A DNA stretch of 64,000 nt from Nocardia yamanashiensis NBRC 100130. GTDB lineage: Bacteria; Actinomycetota; Actinomycetes; Mycobacteriales; Mycobacteriaceae. Under the pieces are notes generated by a model. It did not search any database and had not been told where the DNA came from. It was given only the letters and a program-made list of their open reading frames with translations. Both the position numbers and the translations under genes were made by a program. The stretch spans positions 1 through 64,000 of the forward strand of contig NZ_BDCD01000012.1 of NCBI RefSeq assembly GCF_001613325.1, in the 5' to 3' direction. Positions 56,522 to 64,000 of the stretch are shown here, one piece after another (within the stretch, counting starts at the first letter, position 1; every line of letters begins with the position of its first letter).

Positions 56522-59500
56522 TCACGAAGCCGACTTCTTCAAGCGCAGTCGCGACCAGGTGAGCAGCGCCAGCACGATGATCAAGACCCCGAGCACCGCC
56601 ACGTCCAGCGTCCAGATGCCCGACTCGTGCTTCCACAGATTGTCCGGCTGCGCACTCGGGAACAGCTTGCGGACATCGACCGTGGACGCCCCGGCGGCGT
56701 ACCCCCAGCGCGCCGGGAACAGCCAGGAAACCTGTTCCAGCACAACGCGGCCCGTGACCGGGATCAAACCGCCCGCCATGACCAGCTGCGCCATGATGGT
56801 GACCACCAGCAGCGGCATCACCTGCTCACTGGATTTGGCCAGAGTGGACAGCAGCAATCCGACCACCACGCAGGTGATGGCCGTCAGCGCGATATCGACG
56901 TACAGCTCCAGGCTGCCCGCCGGAATCACCGACCCCGCCGAGGGCCGTTTCTTGCCGACCAGCACGATGCCCACCATGACCGCCGACTGCAACAGCGCGG
57001 CCAGGCTGAACACCATGATCTTGGACATCAGGTACGCCCCGGAGCGCAGGCCGACCGCCCGCTCCCGGAAGTAGATGGCCCGCTCGCCCACCAGATCACG
57101 CACGGTCAGCGTCGATCCCATGAAGCACGCGCCCAGGATCAGCACCACCAGCAGCTGCTGCGATTCGCTGCCGCCGACGAGCTGGAACGACCCGTCCGGC
57201 ATCTGTTTGAGCGCGCCCTTCTGGAAACCGTTGCTGCCCGGCACCACCAGCGACAGCCCGCCCAGTACGAACGGCAGTATCAACAGGAACGCCAGGTACC
57301 CGCGGTCCGCGAGCACCAGCCGGATCTGCCGCCGCGACAGCGTCGAGAACTGCTTCAGCGCACTGGATTTCGGCCCCTTCACCTTCTCCCCCGGCGGCGC
57401 GGCCGGCGGTGGCGGCGCGAAGGCCTGGCGGGAGCGGAAATTGGCGAAGGCGTGATCGGGATCGTCGGCCACCCGGGCGAAGATCTCGGCCCAGTCGCTG
57501 GTGCCGAGGAAATCGCGGACCGTGCCCGGATGCCCGCAGAAGGCGGTCTTGCCGCCGGGCGCGAGCAGCAGCACCTGATCGCACATGTCCAGGCAGGCCA
57601 CCGAGTGGGTGACCACGATGACGGTGCGCCCGGCGTCGGCCAGCTCCCGCAGCATGGTCATGACCTGGCGATCCAGCGCCGGATCCAGGCCCGAGGTGGG
57701 CTCGTCCAGGATGAGCAGCGAGGGACCGGTCAGCAATTCCATGGCCACCGAGGCGCGCTTGCGCTGACCGCCGGACAAGCGGTCCACCCGGGTATCCGCG
57801 TGCTGGGTGAGCGAAAGCTCGTCCAGCACACCGTCGATCACGCGCTGCCGGTCGGCCTTGCTGGTGTCGGGCGGCAGCCGCAGCTGGGCGGCGAAACCGA
57901 GCGCCTGCTTCACGGTGAGCTGGCGGTGCAGCACATCGTCCTGCGGCACCATGCCGATGCGCGAACGGAGCGCGTCGTATTCGGCGTGCAGATTGCGGCC
58001 CTCGAAGGTGACCACGCCGGTGGACGGCGCGGTGGTGCCGGCGATGAGCCGCGACAGCGTGGACTTGCCCGCACCGGACGGTCCGATGAGCGCGGTCAGC
58101 GATCCGCGCCCGGCCTGCATGTTCACATCGACGAGCAGTTGCTTGTTGCCCTCGACGGTGAACCCGATGCCGTGCACGTGCAGACCCTGTTCGGCGATCG
58201 GCCGCTGGCGGTGCACCAGCGAGCCTTCCTCTACCGCGAAGTCGACATTGCCGATGGTGACGATGTCGCGCTCGCGCAGCAGGGTGCGCTGTTCGCGACG
58301 ACCGTTGACGAAGGTGCCGTTGGCCGAACCCAGGTCCTCGATGGCGAGGCCCTGCGGGTCGGCGAGCAGGCGGGCGTGCTTGCGCGAGGCCATCGGATCA
58401 TTGACGACGATCTCGTTGTCGCTGGTGCGGCCGATGCTCAAGCCGCCGGGCGGCAGCCGATCGGCCTTGGCGACCGCCGATTTATTGGAACGCGCGCGCA
58501 TGGGCGGCAAAGCCGCGGTGCTCGCCCGCGCCGTCATATTGATGTTGTCCGGAACGTCCGGATGCAAAGGCATGTCCTGCACCGGGTTCGGCCCCGACTG
58601 CTGCGGATTACCGCCCGATTGCACCGGATTCGGCCCGGACCGCTGCGGATTCGCCTGCGCCGGGCCATGGCCGCCGTATTGCAATGGATTCGGCGCGGAC
58701 TGCAGCGGATTCGCGCCGGACTGCTGGGGCGTCGGCGGCTGCAACGGATTCGGAGCGGACTGCTGCGGACTGTGCCGTCCCGGCACCGGATTCGGCCGCT
58801 GCCCGAACTGCTGACCAGGTCCCTGACCGTGCTGACCAGGCTGCTGTCCATGCTGACCGGGCTGCTGGCCGAACTGACCGGGCTGCCCCTGCGGCCCCCG
58901 CGGCCCGAACTGACCCGGTTGCCCGTGCTGCCCCGGCTGCTGCCCGAACTGCCCTGGCTGCTGGCCGTGCTGCTGCCCGAACTGCCCTGGCTGCTGGCCG
59001 TGCTGCGGCCCGCGCTGGCCACCCGGCCCCGGTCCCTGCTGACCATGCTGCGGCCCGAACCCCGGCGGCGGACGCTGCCCCGGCGGCGGCACGTTCTGCT
59101 GCGGCCCGGAAGCCGGCCGCTGCCCCGGCGGCTGCCGCCGATCCTGTTGCCACGGTTGCCCCTCCGGCCGCCGCTGCCCGCCGAATCCCCCTGCACCACC
59201 CTGGAACTGGGGATTCTCCGGCGCGGAGGTTCCCGCCGGAATCCGCGACCCGGACGGCAGCAGATGCAGCAGCGGCCCGTTGATGGCGTCCCCCAGCCGC
59301 ACCTGCGTGGCCCGATTGATCACGATCGGCGTGGTGATCCGCCGCGCGTCCACGAAGACCCCGTTGGTGCTGCCGTTGTCGGTCAGCATCCACGATCCGG
59401 CCTCGTAGGTCAGGGTCGCGTGCACCCTGGACACGAGCGGGCTGTCCACGAACAACGCCACTTCCGGGGCCCGCCCCATGGTGATCTGCTGGCTCGCGTC

Positions 59501-59560
59501 GAAGACCCGATCGGTTCCCTCATGACGCACGGTGATCTGCTGCGCCCCCGGTGAAGACAT
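56522..59560 (-). CDS. Double-FHA ABC transporter (ATPase-permease fusion), Rv1747-like
   Basis: 1012 residues. FHA-1 (about 20-95): MGRAPEVALFVDSPLVSRVH, LTDNGSTNGVFVD. A 250-residue Gln/Pro/Gly-rich linker. FHA-2 (about 375-450): GRTSDNEIVVNDPMASRKHA, DLGSANGTFVNGRRE. ATPase: Walker A GPSGAGKSTLSRLIAG, signature LSGGQRKRASVAMEL, Walker B LLILDEPTSGLDPALDR. Then an ABC2-type permease with about six helices. This is the plan of M. tuberculosis Rv1747, a cell-wall lipooligosaccharide exporter phosphorylated by PknF and PknB. The gene follows the 1035-residue gene's upstream edge by 142 bases on the same strand. Confidence 0.95.
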   Translation of the reverse strand: MSSPGAQQITVRHEGTDRVFDASQQITMGRAPEVALFVDSPLVSRVHATLTYEAGSWMLTDNGSTNGVFVDARRITTPIVINRATQVRLGDAINGPLLHLLPSGSRIPAGTSAPENPQFQGGAGGFGGQRRPEGQPWQQDRRQPPGQRPASGPQQNVPPPGQRPPPGFGPQHGQQGPGPGGQRGPQHGQQPGQFGQQHGQQPGQFGQQPGQHGQPGQFGPRGPQGQPGQFGQQPGQHGQQPGQHGQGPGQQFGQRPNPVPGRHSPQQSAPNPLQPPTPQQSGANPLQSAPNPLQYGGHGPAQANPQRSGPNPVQSGGNPQQSGPNPVQDMPLHPDVPDNINMTARASTAALPPMRARSNKSAVAKADRLPPGGLSIGRTSDNEIVVNDPMASRKHARLLADPQGLAIEDLGSANGTFVNGRREQRTLLRERDIVTIGNVDFAVEEGSLVHRQRPIAEQGLHVHGIGFTVEGNKQLLVDVNMQAGRGSLTALIGPSGAGKSTLSRLIAGTTAPSTGVVTFEGRNLHAEYDALRSRIGMVPQDDVLHRQLTVKQALGFAAQLRLPPDTSKADRQRVIDGVLDELSLTQHADTRVDRLSGGQRKRASVAMELLTGPSLLILDEPTSGLDPALDRQVMTMLRELADAGRTVIVVTHSVACLDMCDQVLLLAPGGKTAFCGHPGTVRDFLGTSDWAEIFARVADDPDHAFANFRSRQAFAPPPPAAPPGEKVKGPKSSALKQFSTLSRRQIRLVLADRGYLAFLLILPFVLGGLSLVVPGSNGFQKGALKQMPDGSFQLVGGSESQQLLVVLILGACFMGSTLTVRDLVGERAIYFRERAVGLRSGAYLMSKIMVFSLAALLQSAVMVGIVLVGKKRPSAGSVIPAGSLELYVDIALTAITCVVVGLLLSTLAKSSEQVMPLLVVTIMAQLVMAGGLIPVTGRVVLEQVSWLFPARWGYAAGASTVDVRKLFPSAQPDNLWKHESGIWTLDVAVLGVLIIVLALLTWSRLRLKKSAS

Positions 59561-59659
59561 GGCCGCATAATATGCGAAGGCCCGGGCAATCGGCTTTGCG
59601 CTTACTTACCGTTCGCCTGCGACCCGGGCGGATGTCCGTTGGCCTGCGAGGGAGTGGAA

Positions 59660-61129
59660 GTGGCTAGACGCCCGGGGGTGGCCGTGCCGAGACGCCGGAG
59701 CGCGGTGGCGCTGGGCATCCTGATGCTGGTGGCGGCGTTACTGACCGGATGTACCCGGATGGTCTCCGGCCACCCGGTTTCCATCTACGACGATCCGTTC
59801 AAGGTCGCGGGCCTGCCCACCACCGGCGGCCCGAACGGCCCGCGGGCCAATGTCCCGGACACCACGCTGACGGCGCAGAACACCGACGGCGGCGAGATCG
59901 ACCGCTTGGTTCTCAATGCCCTGGAGGACATCCAGACCTATTGGCAGGGCGAGTACCCCAAGGAGTTCGGCGGCGATTTCAAACCGGTCGACAAGTTCCT
60001 GTCCTGGAGCTCGAAGGCCAAACGCGCGCAGGCCGTGGAGTTCTGCGGCGAGAGCACCTACCGCTTGGTCAACGCCGCCTACTGCAAGACCGACGGCTCG
60101 ATCGGCTGGGACCGCGCGGTGCTGCTGCCCGCCGTGCAGGAGACCTTCGGCAAGATGTCGGTGGTCATGGTGCTGGCCCACGAATACGGCCACGCCATCC
60201 AGCTGATGGCCGATATCGTCGGCCGCAAGACCGCCACCATCGTCAAGGAACAGCAGGCGGACTGCTTCGCCGGCGCCTTCATCCGCAATGTGGCCGAGGG
60301 CAAGTCGAAGCACTTCACCATCAACACCTCCGACGGCCTGAATCAGGTGCTGGCCGCCACCGTCGCCATTCGCGACGACGATCCGGACGATCCGGAGAGC
60401 GTGCACGGTTCGGCGTTCGAGCGGGTGACCGCGGTGCAGGTCGGGTTCACCGACGGCGCCAAGGGCTGCAAGGCCATCGACGCCGCCGAGATCGAGCGCC
60501 GCCGCGGCAATCTGCCGCAGACCTTCGGCAATGACGCCTCCAAGGGCGAATCCGAGGTCGACCAGGCGAATCTGGAGGATCTGGCCAAGTCCATGGCCAC
60601 CATCATGCCGATCGATCCGGAGCCGAAGTACGACTACGGCGGCGCGAAACTCAGCTGCCGCAATGCCTCCGACACCATCCCGGTGACGTACTGCCCGGCC
60701 ACCAACACCATCGGCACCGATATCACCGCGCTGCACGAGCGCGGGGTCTCCAATACCGGGGAGAGCGACGGCCTGCCGGTCAAGGTGACCGGCGATTTCA
60801 CCGCCTACGTGGTGTTCATCTCCCGCTACGCGCTGGCGGTGCAGCATGCCGCCGGGCAGACGCTGAAGGGCGCCAAGACCGGCCTGCGCGCGGCCTGCCT
60901 GGCCGGGGTGGTGACGGCCAAGCTGAACGATCCGTATCGCTCCAAAGCCGAAGGCAGCGTGAGCCTTTCGGCGGGCGATCTGGACGAGGCGGTCTCCGGC
61001 CTGCTCACCGACGGGCTGGCGGCCAGCGATACCAACGGCCAGACGGTGCCCAGCGGATTCTCCCGGGTGGATGCCTTCCGGGCCGGGGTGCTGGGCACCC
61101 AGGACACCTGTAAAGCCCGCTACTCCTAG
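59660..61129 (+). CDS. Neutral zinc metallopeptidase lipoprotein
   Basis: 489 residues from GTG 59660, with GAGGGAG upstream. A lipoprotein signal (VALGILMLVAALLTGC, lipid Cys near 31) anchors it. The zincin motif HEYGH is at about 174-178 and the third ligand region is VKEQQADCFAGAFIRN, as in the YpfJ/neutral zinc metallopeptidase family (Pfam Zn_peptidase type). Several Cys probably form disulfides. It is divergent from the FHA-ABC gene with a 99-base gap. Substrate unknown. Confidence 0.9.
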   Translation: MARRPGVAVPRRRSAVALGILMLVAALLTGCTRMVSGHPVSIYDDPFKVAGLPTTGGPNGPRANVPDTTLTAQNTDGGEIDRLVLNALEDIQTYWQGEYPKEFGGDFKPVDKFLSWSSKAKRAQAVEFCGESTYRLVNAAYCKTDGSIGWDRAVLLPAVQETFGKMSVVMVLAHEYGHAIQLMADIVGRKTATIVKEQQADCFAGAFIRNVAEGKSKHFTINTSDGLNQVLAATVAIRDDDPDDPESVHGSAFERVTAVQVGFTDGAKGCKAIDAAEIERRRGNLPQTFGNDASKGESEVDQANLEDLAKSMATIMPIDPEPKYDYGGAKLSCRNASDTIPVTYCPATNTIGTDITALHERGVSNTGESDGLPVKVTGDFTAYVVFISRYALAVQHAAGQTLKGAKTGLRAACLAGVVTAKLNDPYRSKAEGSVSLSAGDLDEAVSGLLTDGLAASDTNGQTVPSGFSRVDAFRAGVLGTQDTCKARYS

Positions 61130-61144
61130 CGATTACCGGGGCGA

Positions 61145-62524
61145 TCACCCGAACGGCGGCGGCGCGACCGGCTCCAGCCGCAGCACCCGGTTGCCGAGCA
61201 TCACCTCGGCGCCGGTGAGCAGCGTCATCGGCTGATTCGGTTGCAGCCGAACCCAATCGCGGTATCCGGGCAGCCGCACCCGGGTGCCGTTGGTGGAGCC
61301 GCGATCCACCACGGTGATATCCCAGTTCACCAAACGGATCTCGGCGTGCGCCCGGGACATGCCGCCGGACGCGTCGTCGATCCGCAAGGGCACCAGGCCG
61401 GCTCGCGCGGACTCGGAGTTCTCCGGATCCCGCCCGATGACGGCATCGGTGGACACCACGTACGTCATGCCGTCGTCCAGGATCAGCATGCCCAGCGGCG
61501 GCCGGATCACCTCCGCCACCTGCTGCGTCTGATCCACCGGCATCCCGCACACCGTGCAGAACGCCGCCCGCGGATCGCTGGGATGGGCACGCGCGCACTT
61601 GAATCCGAGCACCTTGACGGTGAGCGCCGTGGCCTTGGCGGTGGCGTCCAGCCGCCGCTGCAGGTCCGGATCGGGTTTGGGCGCGGGATTGGTCCCGCCC
61701 ATCTCGGTGGGCGCGCGATGCGGATCGAACAGGTTGAGCGGCAACACCTCTTCCGCGGTCTCGGCATCGGCGAACTCGTCCACGTCCGGGTCGTAGCCGG
61801 CGGTCGCGGAGTGCGCGCCGCGCTCGAAATCCAGTTCCGTGGGCAGTCGCGCCGAGGTCCGGGTGGGAATCAGATTGGGATCCAGCGGAATCCGCTCCGG
61901 CTCCGGATCGAAGGCGGCGGTCGGCGGCGGCGGTTCCACCAATCGCCGCTCCCCCGTGGACATCCGGGCCGGTCGCCGCGGCAGCACCGGTTCGCCCTCG
62001 AACCACACCACCGCACCGGTCGCGGTCAGGGTGCCCTCGATCAATGTCCCGATGCCGCGCTCGGGCAGCTCGGGCGCCCGCCCCTTGCCGTCGTCGATGA
62101 ACAATGCCGCCGCCCGCGCGGGCCGATCGGCCACCCGGTCCACGGTGAAGGCCGCGTCACTGCCCCGGTAGTACTCCGCGACGGGCCCGGCCAGCACCGC
62201 CGTCACCGATCCGTGCAGAAAGACCGCGACCCCGCCGGTATCGGACGCGGACAGGATCCCGAATTCGATGGGCACCCCGGGCGAGATCCGCTCGGCCTCC
62301 TTCATCAGCCAGCGGGTGGCCTGGCGGGCAACCAGGCGTCCGGGCCCGTCGGGCGCCTGATCGGTGACCTCGGCAACCAGATCGGCGAGCGCCCGCGCGG
62401 CCACCGCGGCCTTGGACTCCGCATGCACCCGGCCCGGTTCCCGGTGTGCGACCAGGATCACCGCGCCGGCCGTCCGGATGAGCACATGGGGGCCCGAAAC
62501 AACCTCGACCTGCCGATCCATCAA
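61145..62524 (-). CDS. FHA-domain protein with zinc-ribbon-like segment
   Basis: 459 residues. Residues 1-170 form an alpha/beta domain I do not recognise (VILVAHREPGRVHAESKAAV, GVAVFLHGSVTAVLAGPVAE). An acidic linker follows, then a Cys cluster (GFKCARAHPSDPRAAFCTVC) that fits a zinc ribbon, then the C-terminal FHA domain (about 355-450): VIGRDPENSE, LRIDDASGGMSRAHAEIRLV, DRGSTNGTRVRLPG. Soluble. FHA domains bind phosphothreonine; candidates include the Thr motifs of the protein at 53272. It converges on the metallopeptidase gene with a 15-base gap. Confidence 0.88.
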   Translation of the reverse strand: MMDRQVEVVSGPHVLIRTAGAVILVAHREPGRVHAESKAAVAARALADLVAEVTDQAPDGPGRLVARQATRWLMKEAERISPGVPIEFGILSASDTGGVAVFLHGSVTAVLAGPVAEYYRGSDAAFTVDRVADRPARAAALFIDDGKGRAPELPERGIGTLIEGTLTATGAVVWFEGEPVLPRRPARMSTGERRLVEPPPPTAAFDPEPERIPLDPNLIPTRTSARLPTELDFERGAHSATAGYDPDVDEFADAETAEEVLPLNLFDPHRAPTEMGGTNPAPKPDPDLQRRLDATAKATALTVKVLGFKCARAHPSDPRAAFCTVCGMPVDQTQQVAEVIRPPLGMLILDDGMTYVVSTDAVIGRDPENSESARAGLVPLRIDDASGGMSRAHAEIRLVNWDITVVDRGSTNGTRVRLPGYRDWVRLQPNQPMTLLTGAEVMLGNRVLRLEPVAPPPFG

Positions 62525-62718
62525 CGGAACCGGCCCCCGGAAGCTGCGCGGCGCGGGATGTTCAGCACATCGACCAGGTTACGTCGCCCCGCGATGTTGC
62601 GTTCGGGGCCTCGTCCCGCGATGTGTTTCCGGGTGCGTGCGACGATCTTCGACCGCGCCCGGCAGCGGCCGCAGTCCGCTACTTTTGATGCATCGCACGG
62701 GAGGAACGAGGACCTGCC

Positions 62719-63927
62719 ATGGTTCGCACCGCACGCACTTCGCTGTTCGCCGCCGCCGCGGTCGCGACCGCACTGCTACTGGCCGCGTGCAATGTCTCCG
62801 GCACGCCGGTCGCGGGCGAACTGGACGTGCGCAAGCTGGAAGTCGGCAAGTACGCCGTGGACCGCTTCAGCTACGGCCAGTCCGCCAAGGGCAACGGCGC
62901 ACTGCTGGAAGGCTTCCGGATGGCGGACGCGGTGGTGCCCTCGGTCAAGGTCGATCCCTCGCTGATCTACGGCCGCGGCGGCCGCGCCACCGTCGACGCC
63001 AAGGACGCCACCGATATGGGGCTGGCCGGGCCGTCGCAGGCGGTCCTGGAGCGCAACAATCTGATCGCCGGGTACATGCACGCCGGTTCCGATCAGACCA
63101 AACCGGGCAAGAAGACCGACGCCGGCACCACCTCGGTGACCAATATGGTGCTGCGGTTCGCCGACGAGAAGACGGCCAAGACGGCCGCGCGCGAACTCGA
63201 GGACGCCGACTTCAACGTGGCCGCGGATCTCAATCGCAAACTCTCGCTGAGCCAGTACCCCGACGCGCAGATCCACTGGCGGCCCGGCGTGGCCACCATC
63301 GGCACCTTCCTGGCGTACAAGCAGTTCGTCATCTCGCTGTTCATCGAGCGCCCCAAGGCGGACGAGAAGGATCTGCTGGAGTGGGTCCGCAAGACCCTGG
63401 ACGCCGAGGTGCCGGTGCTGGACAAGTTCCAGCCCACCCCGGAATCCAAACTGTCCAGCCTCCAGGTGGATCCGGACAATCTGCTGGCCCGGCTGGTCAC
63501 CGAGGACCGGTCCGAGGGCGGCACCCCGGACGCACAGCTGTTCGCGGTGTACGGCGGCGCCAAACTGGTGCACGGGGCCTTGAATCAGCAGAAGATCCAG
63601 CAGGCCGTCACCGACAGCGGCGCGGACGCCCTGGCCACCAATCGGACCTCGGCGCTGGTGCGGACCCGCGACGAGGCCGGGGCCCGGATCATGTTCGACG
63701 CGCTGATCGCCGACGAGGGCGACCACTACGACGCCATCGAAGCGCCCAAGGATCTGCCCAATGCCAAATGCGTGCGGCTGAACAGCAAGGGTGATACCGA
63801 AACCGAGTACAAGAACCGCTGCTACGTCTACTACAAGCGCTACCTCGGCGTGGTGTCCAGCGATAACGAATCAGACGTCCGCCAGCAGGTGGCCGCCGAA
63901 TACGCCCTGCTGGCGAACAGCTTCTGA
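62719..63927 (+). CDS. DUF7373-type Nocardia lipoprotein
   Basis: 402 residues. Signal with lipobox: SLFAAAAVATALLLAAC, Cys near residue 24, then VSGTPVAGELDVRKLEVGKY, the usual beginning of this Nocardia/Rhodococcus lipoprotein family. Two related halves are followed by a C-terminal Cys pair (NAKCVRLNSKGDTETEYKNR, C). No enzymatic motif. Surface protein of unknown function. A new start 61 bases downstream suggests a paralogue in tandem. Confidence 0.85.
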   Translation: MVRTARTSLFAAAAVATALLLAACNVSGTPVAGELDVRKLEVGKYAVDRFSYGQSAKGNGALLEGFRMADAVVPSVKVDPSLIYGRGGRATVDAKDATDMGLAGPSQAVLERNNLIAGYMHAGSDQTKPGKKTDAGTTSVTNMVLRFADEKTAKTAARELEDADFNVAADLNRKLSLSQYPDAQIHWRPGVATIGTFLAYKQFVISLFIERPKADEKDLLEWVRKTLDAEVPVLDKFQPTPESKLSSLQVDPDNLLARLVTEDRSEGGTPDAQLFAVYGGAKLVHGALNQQKIQQAVTDSGADALATNRTSALVRTRDEAGARIMFDALIADEGDHYDAIEAPKDLPNAKCVRLNSKGDTETEYKNRCYVYYKRYLGVVSSDNESDVRQQVAAEYALLANSF

Positions 63928-63988
63928 ACAACGCCTCCAGTAAGCTCCGGGGGCACTGCACGACCGCGAGCGATCCAGGAGTCCTGAC

Positions 63989-64000
63989 ATGGTGATGAGT
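63989..64000 (+). CDS. Start of a further gene (cut by window edge)
   Basis: ATG at 63989 follows CAGGAG with good spacing (CAGGAGTCCTGAC-ATG). Only four codons (MVMS) are visible. By position it may be another lipoprotein of the same family, but this cannot be shown. Confidence 0.4.

Noticed and set aside
56273..59554. Plus-strand open frame of about 1090 codons
   Set aside because: Antisense shadow of the double-FHA ABC transporter gene, with no family-like sequence.

Overview
The window is high-GC (roughly 70 percent) actinobacterial chromosome, almost certainly from Nocardia or a close member of the Nocardiaceae. Gene order follows the Mycobacterium tuberculosis block from Rv3394c to Rv3443c (imuB, imuA', guaA, guaB3, guaB2, Rv3412, rsdA, sigD, Rv3415c, whiB3, groEL1, groES, tsaD, rimI, tsaB, tsaE, alr, nnr, glmS, glmM, rpsI, rplM). 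Nocardia-type insertions break it up: a sigK/rskA pair, Hsp70-like membrane proteins, a type VII-like module, FHA proteins and a DUF7373-type lipoprotein. No tRNA, rRNA, CRISPR array, insertion sequence or prophage was seen; this is core chromosome with small accessory islands.

Layout. 1-9.2 kb: the 5' end of dnaE2 and the imuA'-imuB pair, each preceded by a LexA box, together make the SOS mutasome. Between them lie an SDR gene, a frameshifted AGPS-like FAD oxidase with its TetR regulator, a sucrase/ferredoxin-like gene, a YdeI gene and an alpha/beta hydrolase. 9.3-14.8 kb: a membrane Ser/Thr kinase and a PspC-type envelope-stress system (LuxR response regulator, PspC histidine kinase, divergent PspC/LiaF-like membrane protein). 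14.9-21.7 kb: guanine nucleotide synthesis (guaA, guaB3, guaB2), a degenerate hydrolase and a DUF5319 gene. 21.8-27.7 kb: transcription regulators (sigD with its anti-sigma rsdA, whiB3, sigK with a truncated rskA) and a secreted pentapeptide-repeat protein. 27.8-33.8 kb: groES-groEL1 under a CIRCE element and a membrane-anchored Hsp70-like ATPase. 33.8-40.2 kb: the t6A/alanine racemase operon (alr-tsaE, tsaB-rimI-tsaD) and nnrE/D, whose 3' end is tandemly duplicated into a minisatellite.

40.5-53.0 kb: a cupredoxin lipoprotein, glmS, a Ser-less hydrolase, a three-gene type VII-secretion-like module divergent from a PknD-like kinase, a small PspC protein, an ABC-F ATPase, glmM, and rpsI-rplM. 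53.2-64 kb: a phospho-signalling/envelope cluster: a 1035-residue protein with repeated Thr motifs, a double-FHA ABC exporter (Rv1747-like), a zinc metallopeptidase lipoprotein, an FHA/zinc-ribbon protein and a DUF7373-type lipoprotein.

The most interesting observations are: a palindrome (TCAGGGT-N2-ACCCTGA type) shared by two distant PspC loci, a candidate operator of the window's response regulator; the loss of the membrane and extracellular parts of the SigK anti-sigma factor beside a secreted G[YFR][DN]xx repeat protein; repeated TxxD-type phospho-motifs next to two FHA proteins; an alpha/beta hydrolase that appears to have lost its whole catalytic triad; and a minisatellite grown out of the end of nnrE/D. 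Two genes look broken: a one-base deletion in the AGPS-like gene, and an in-frame TGA in a small membrane gene.
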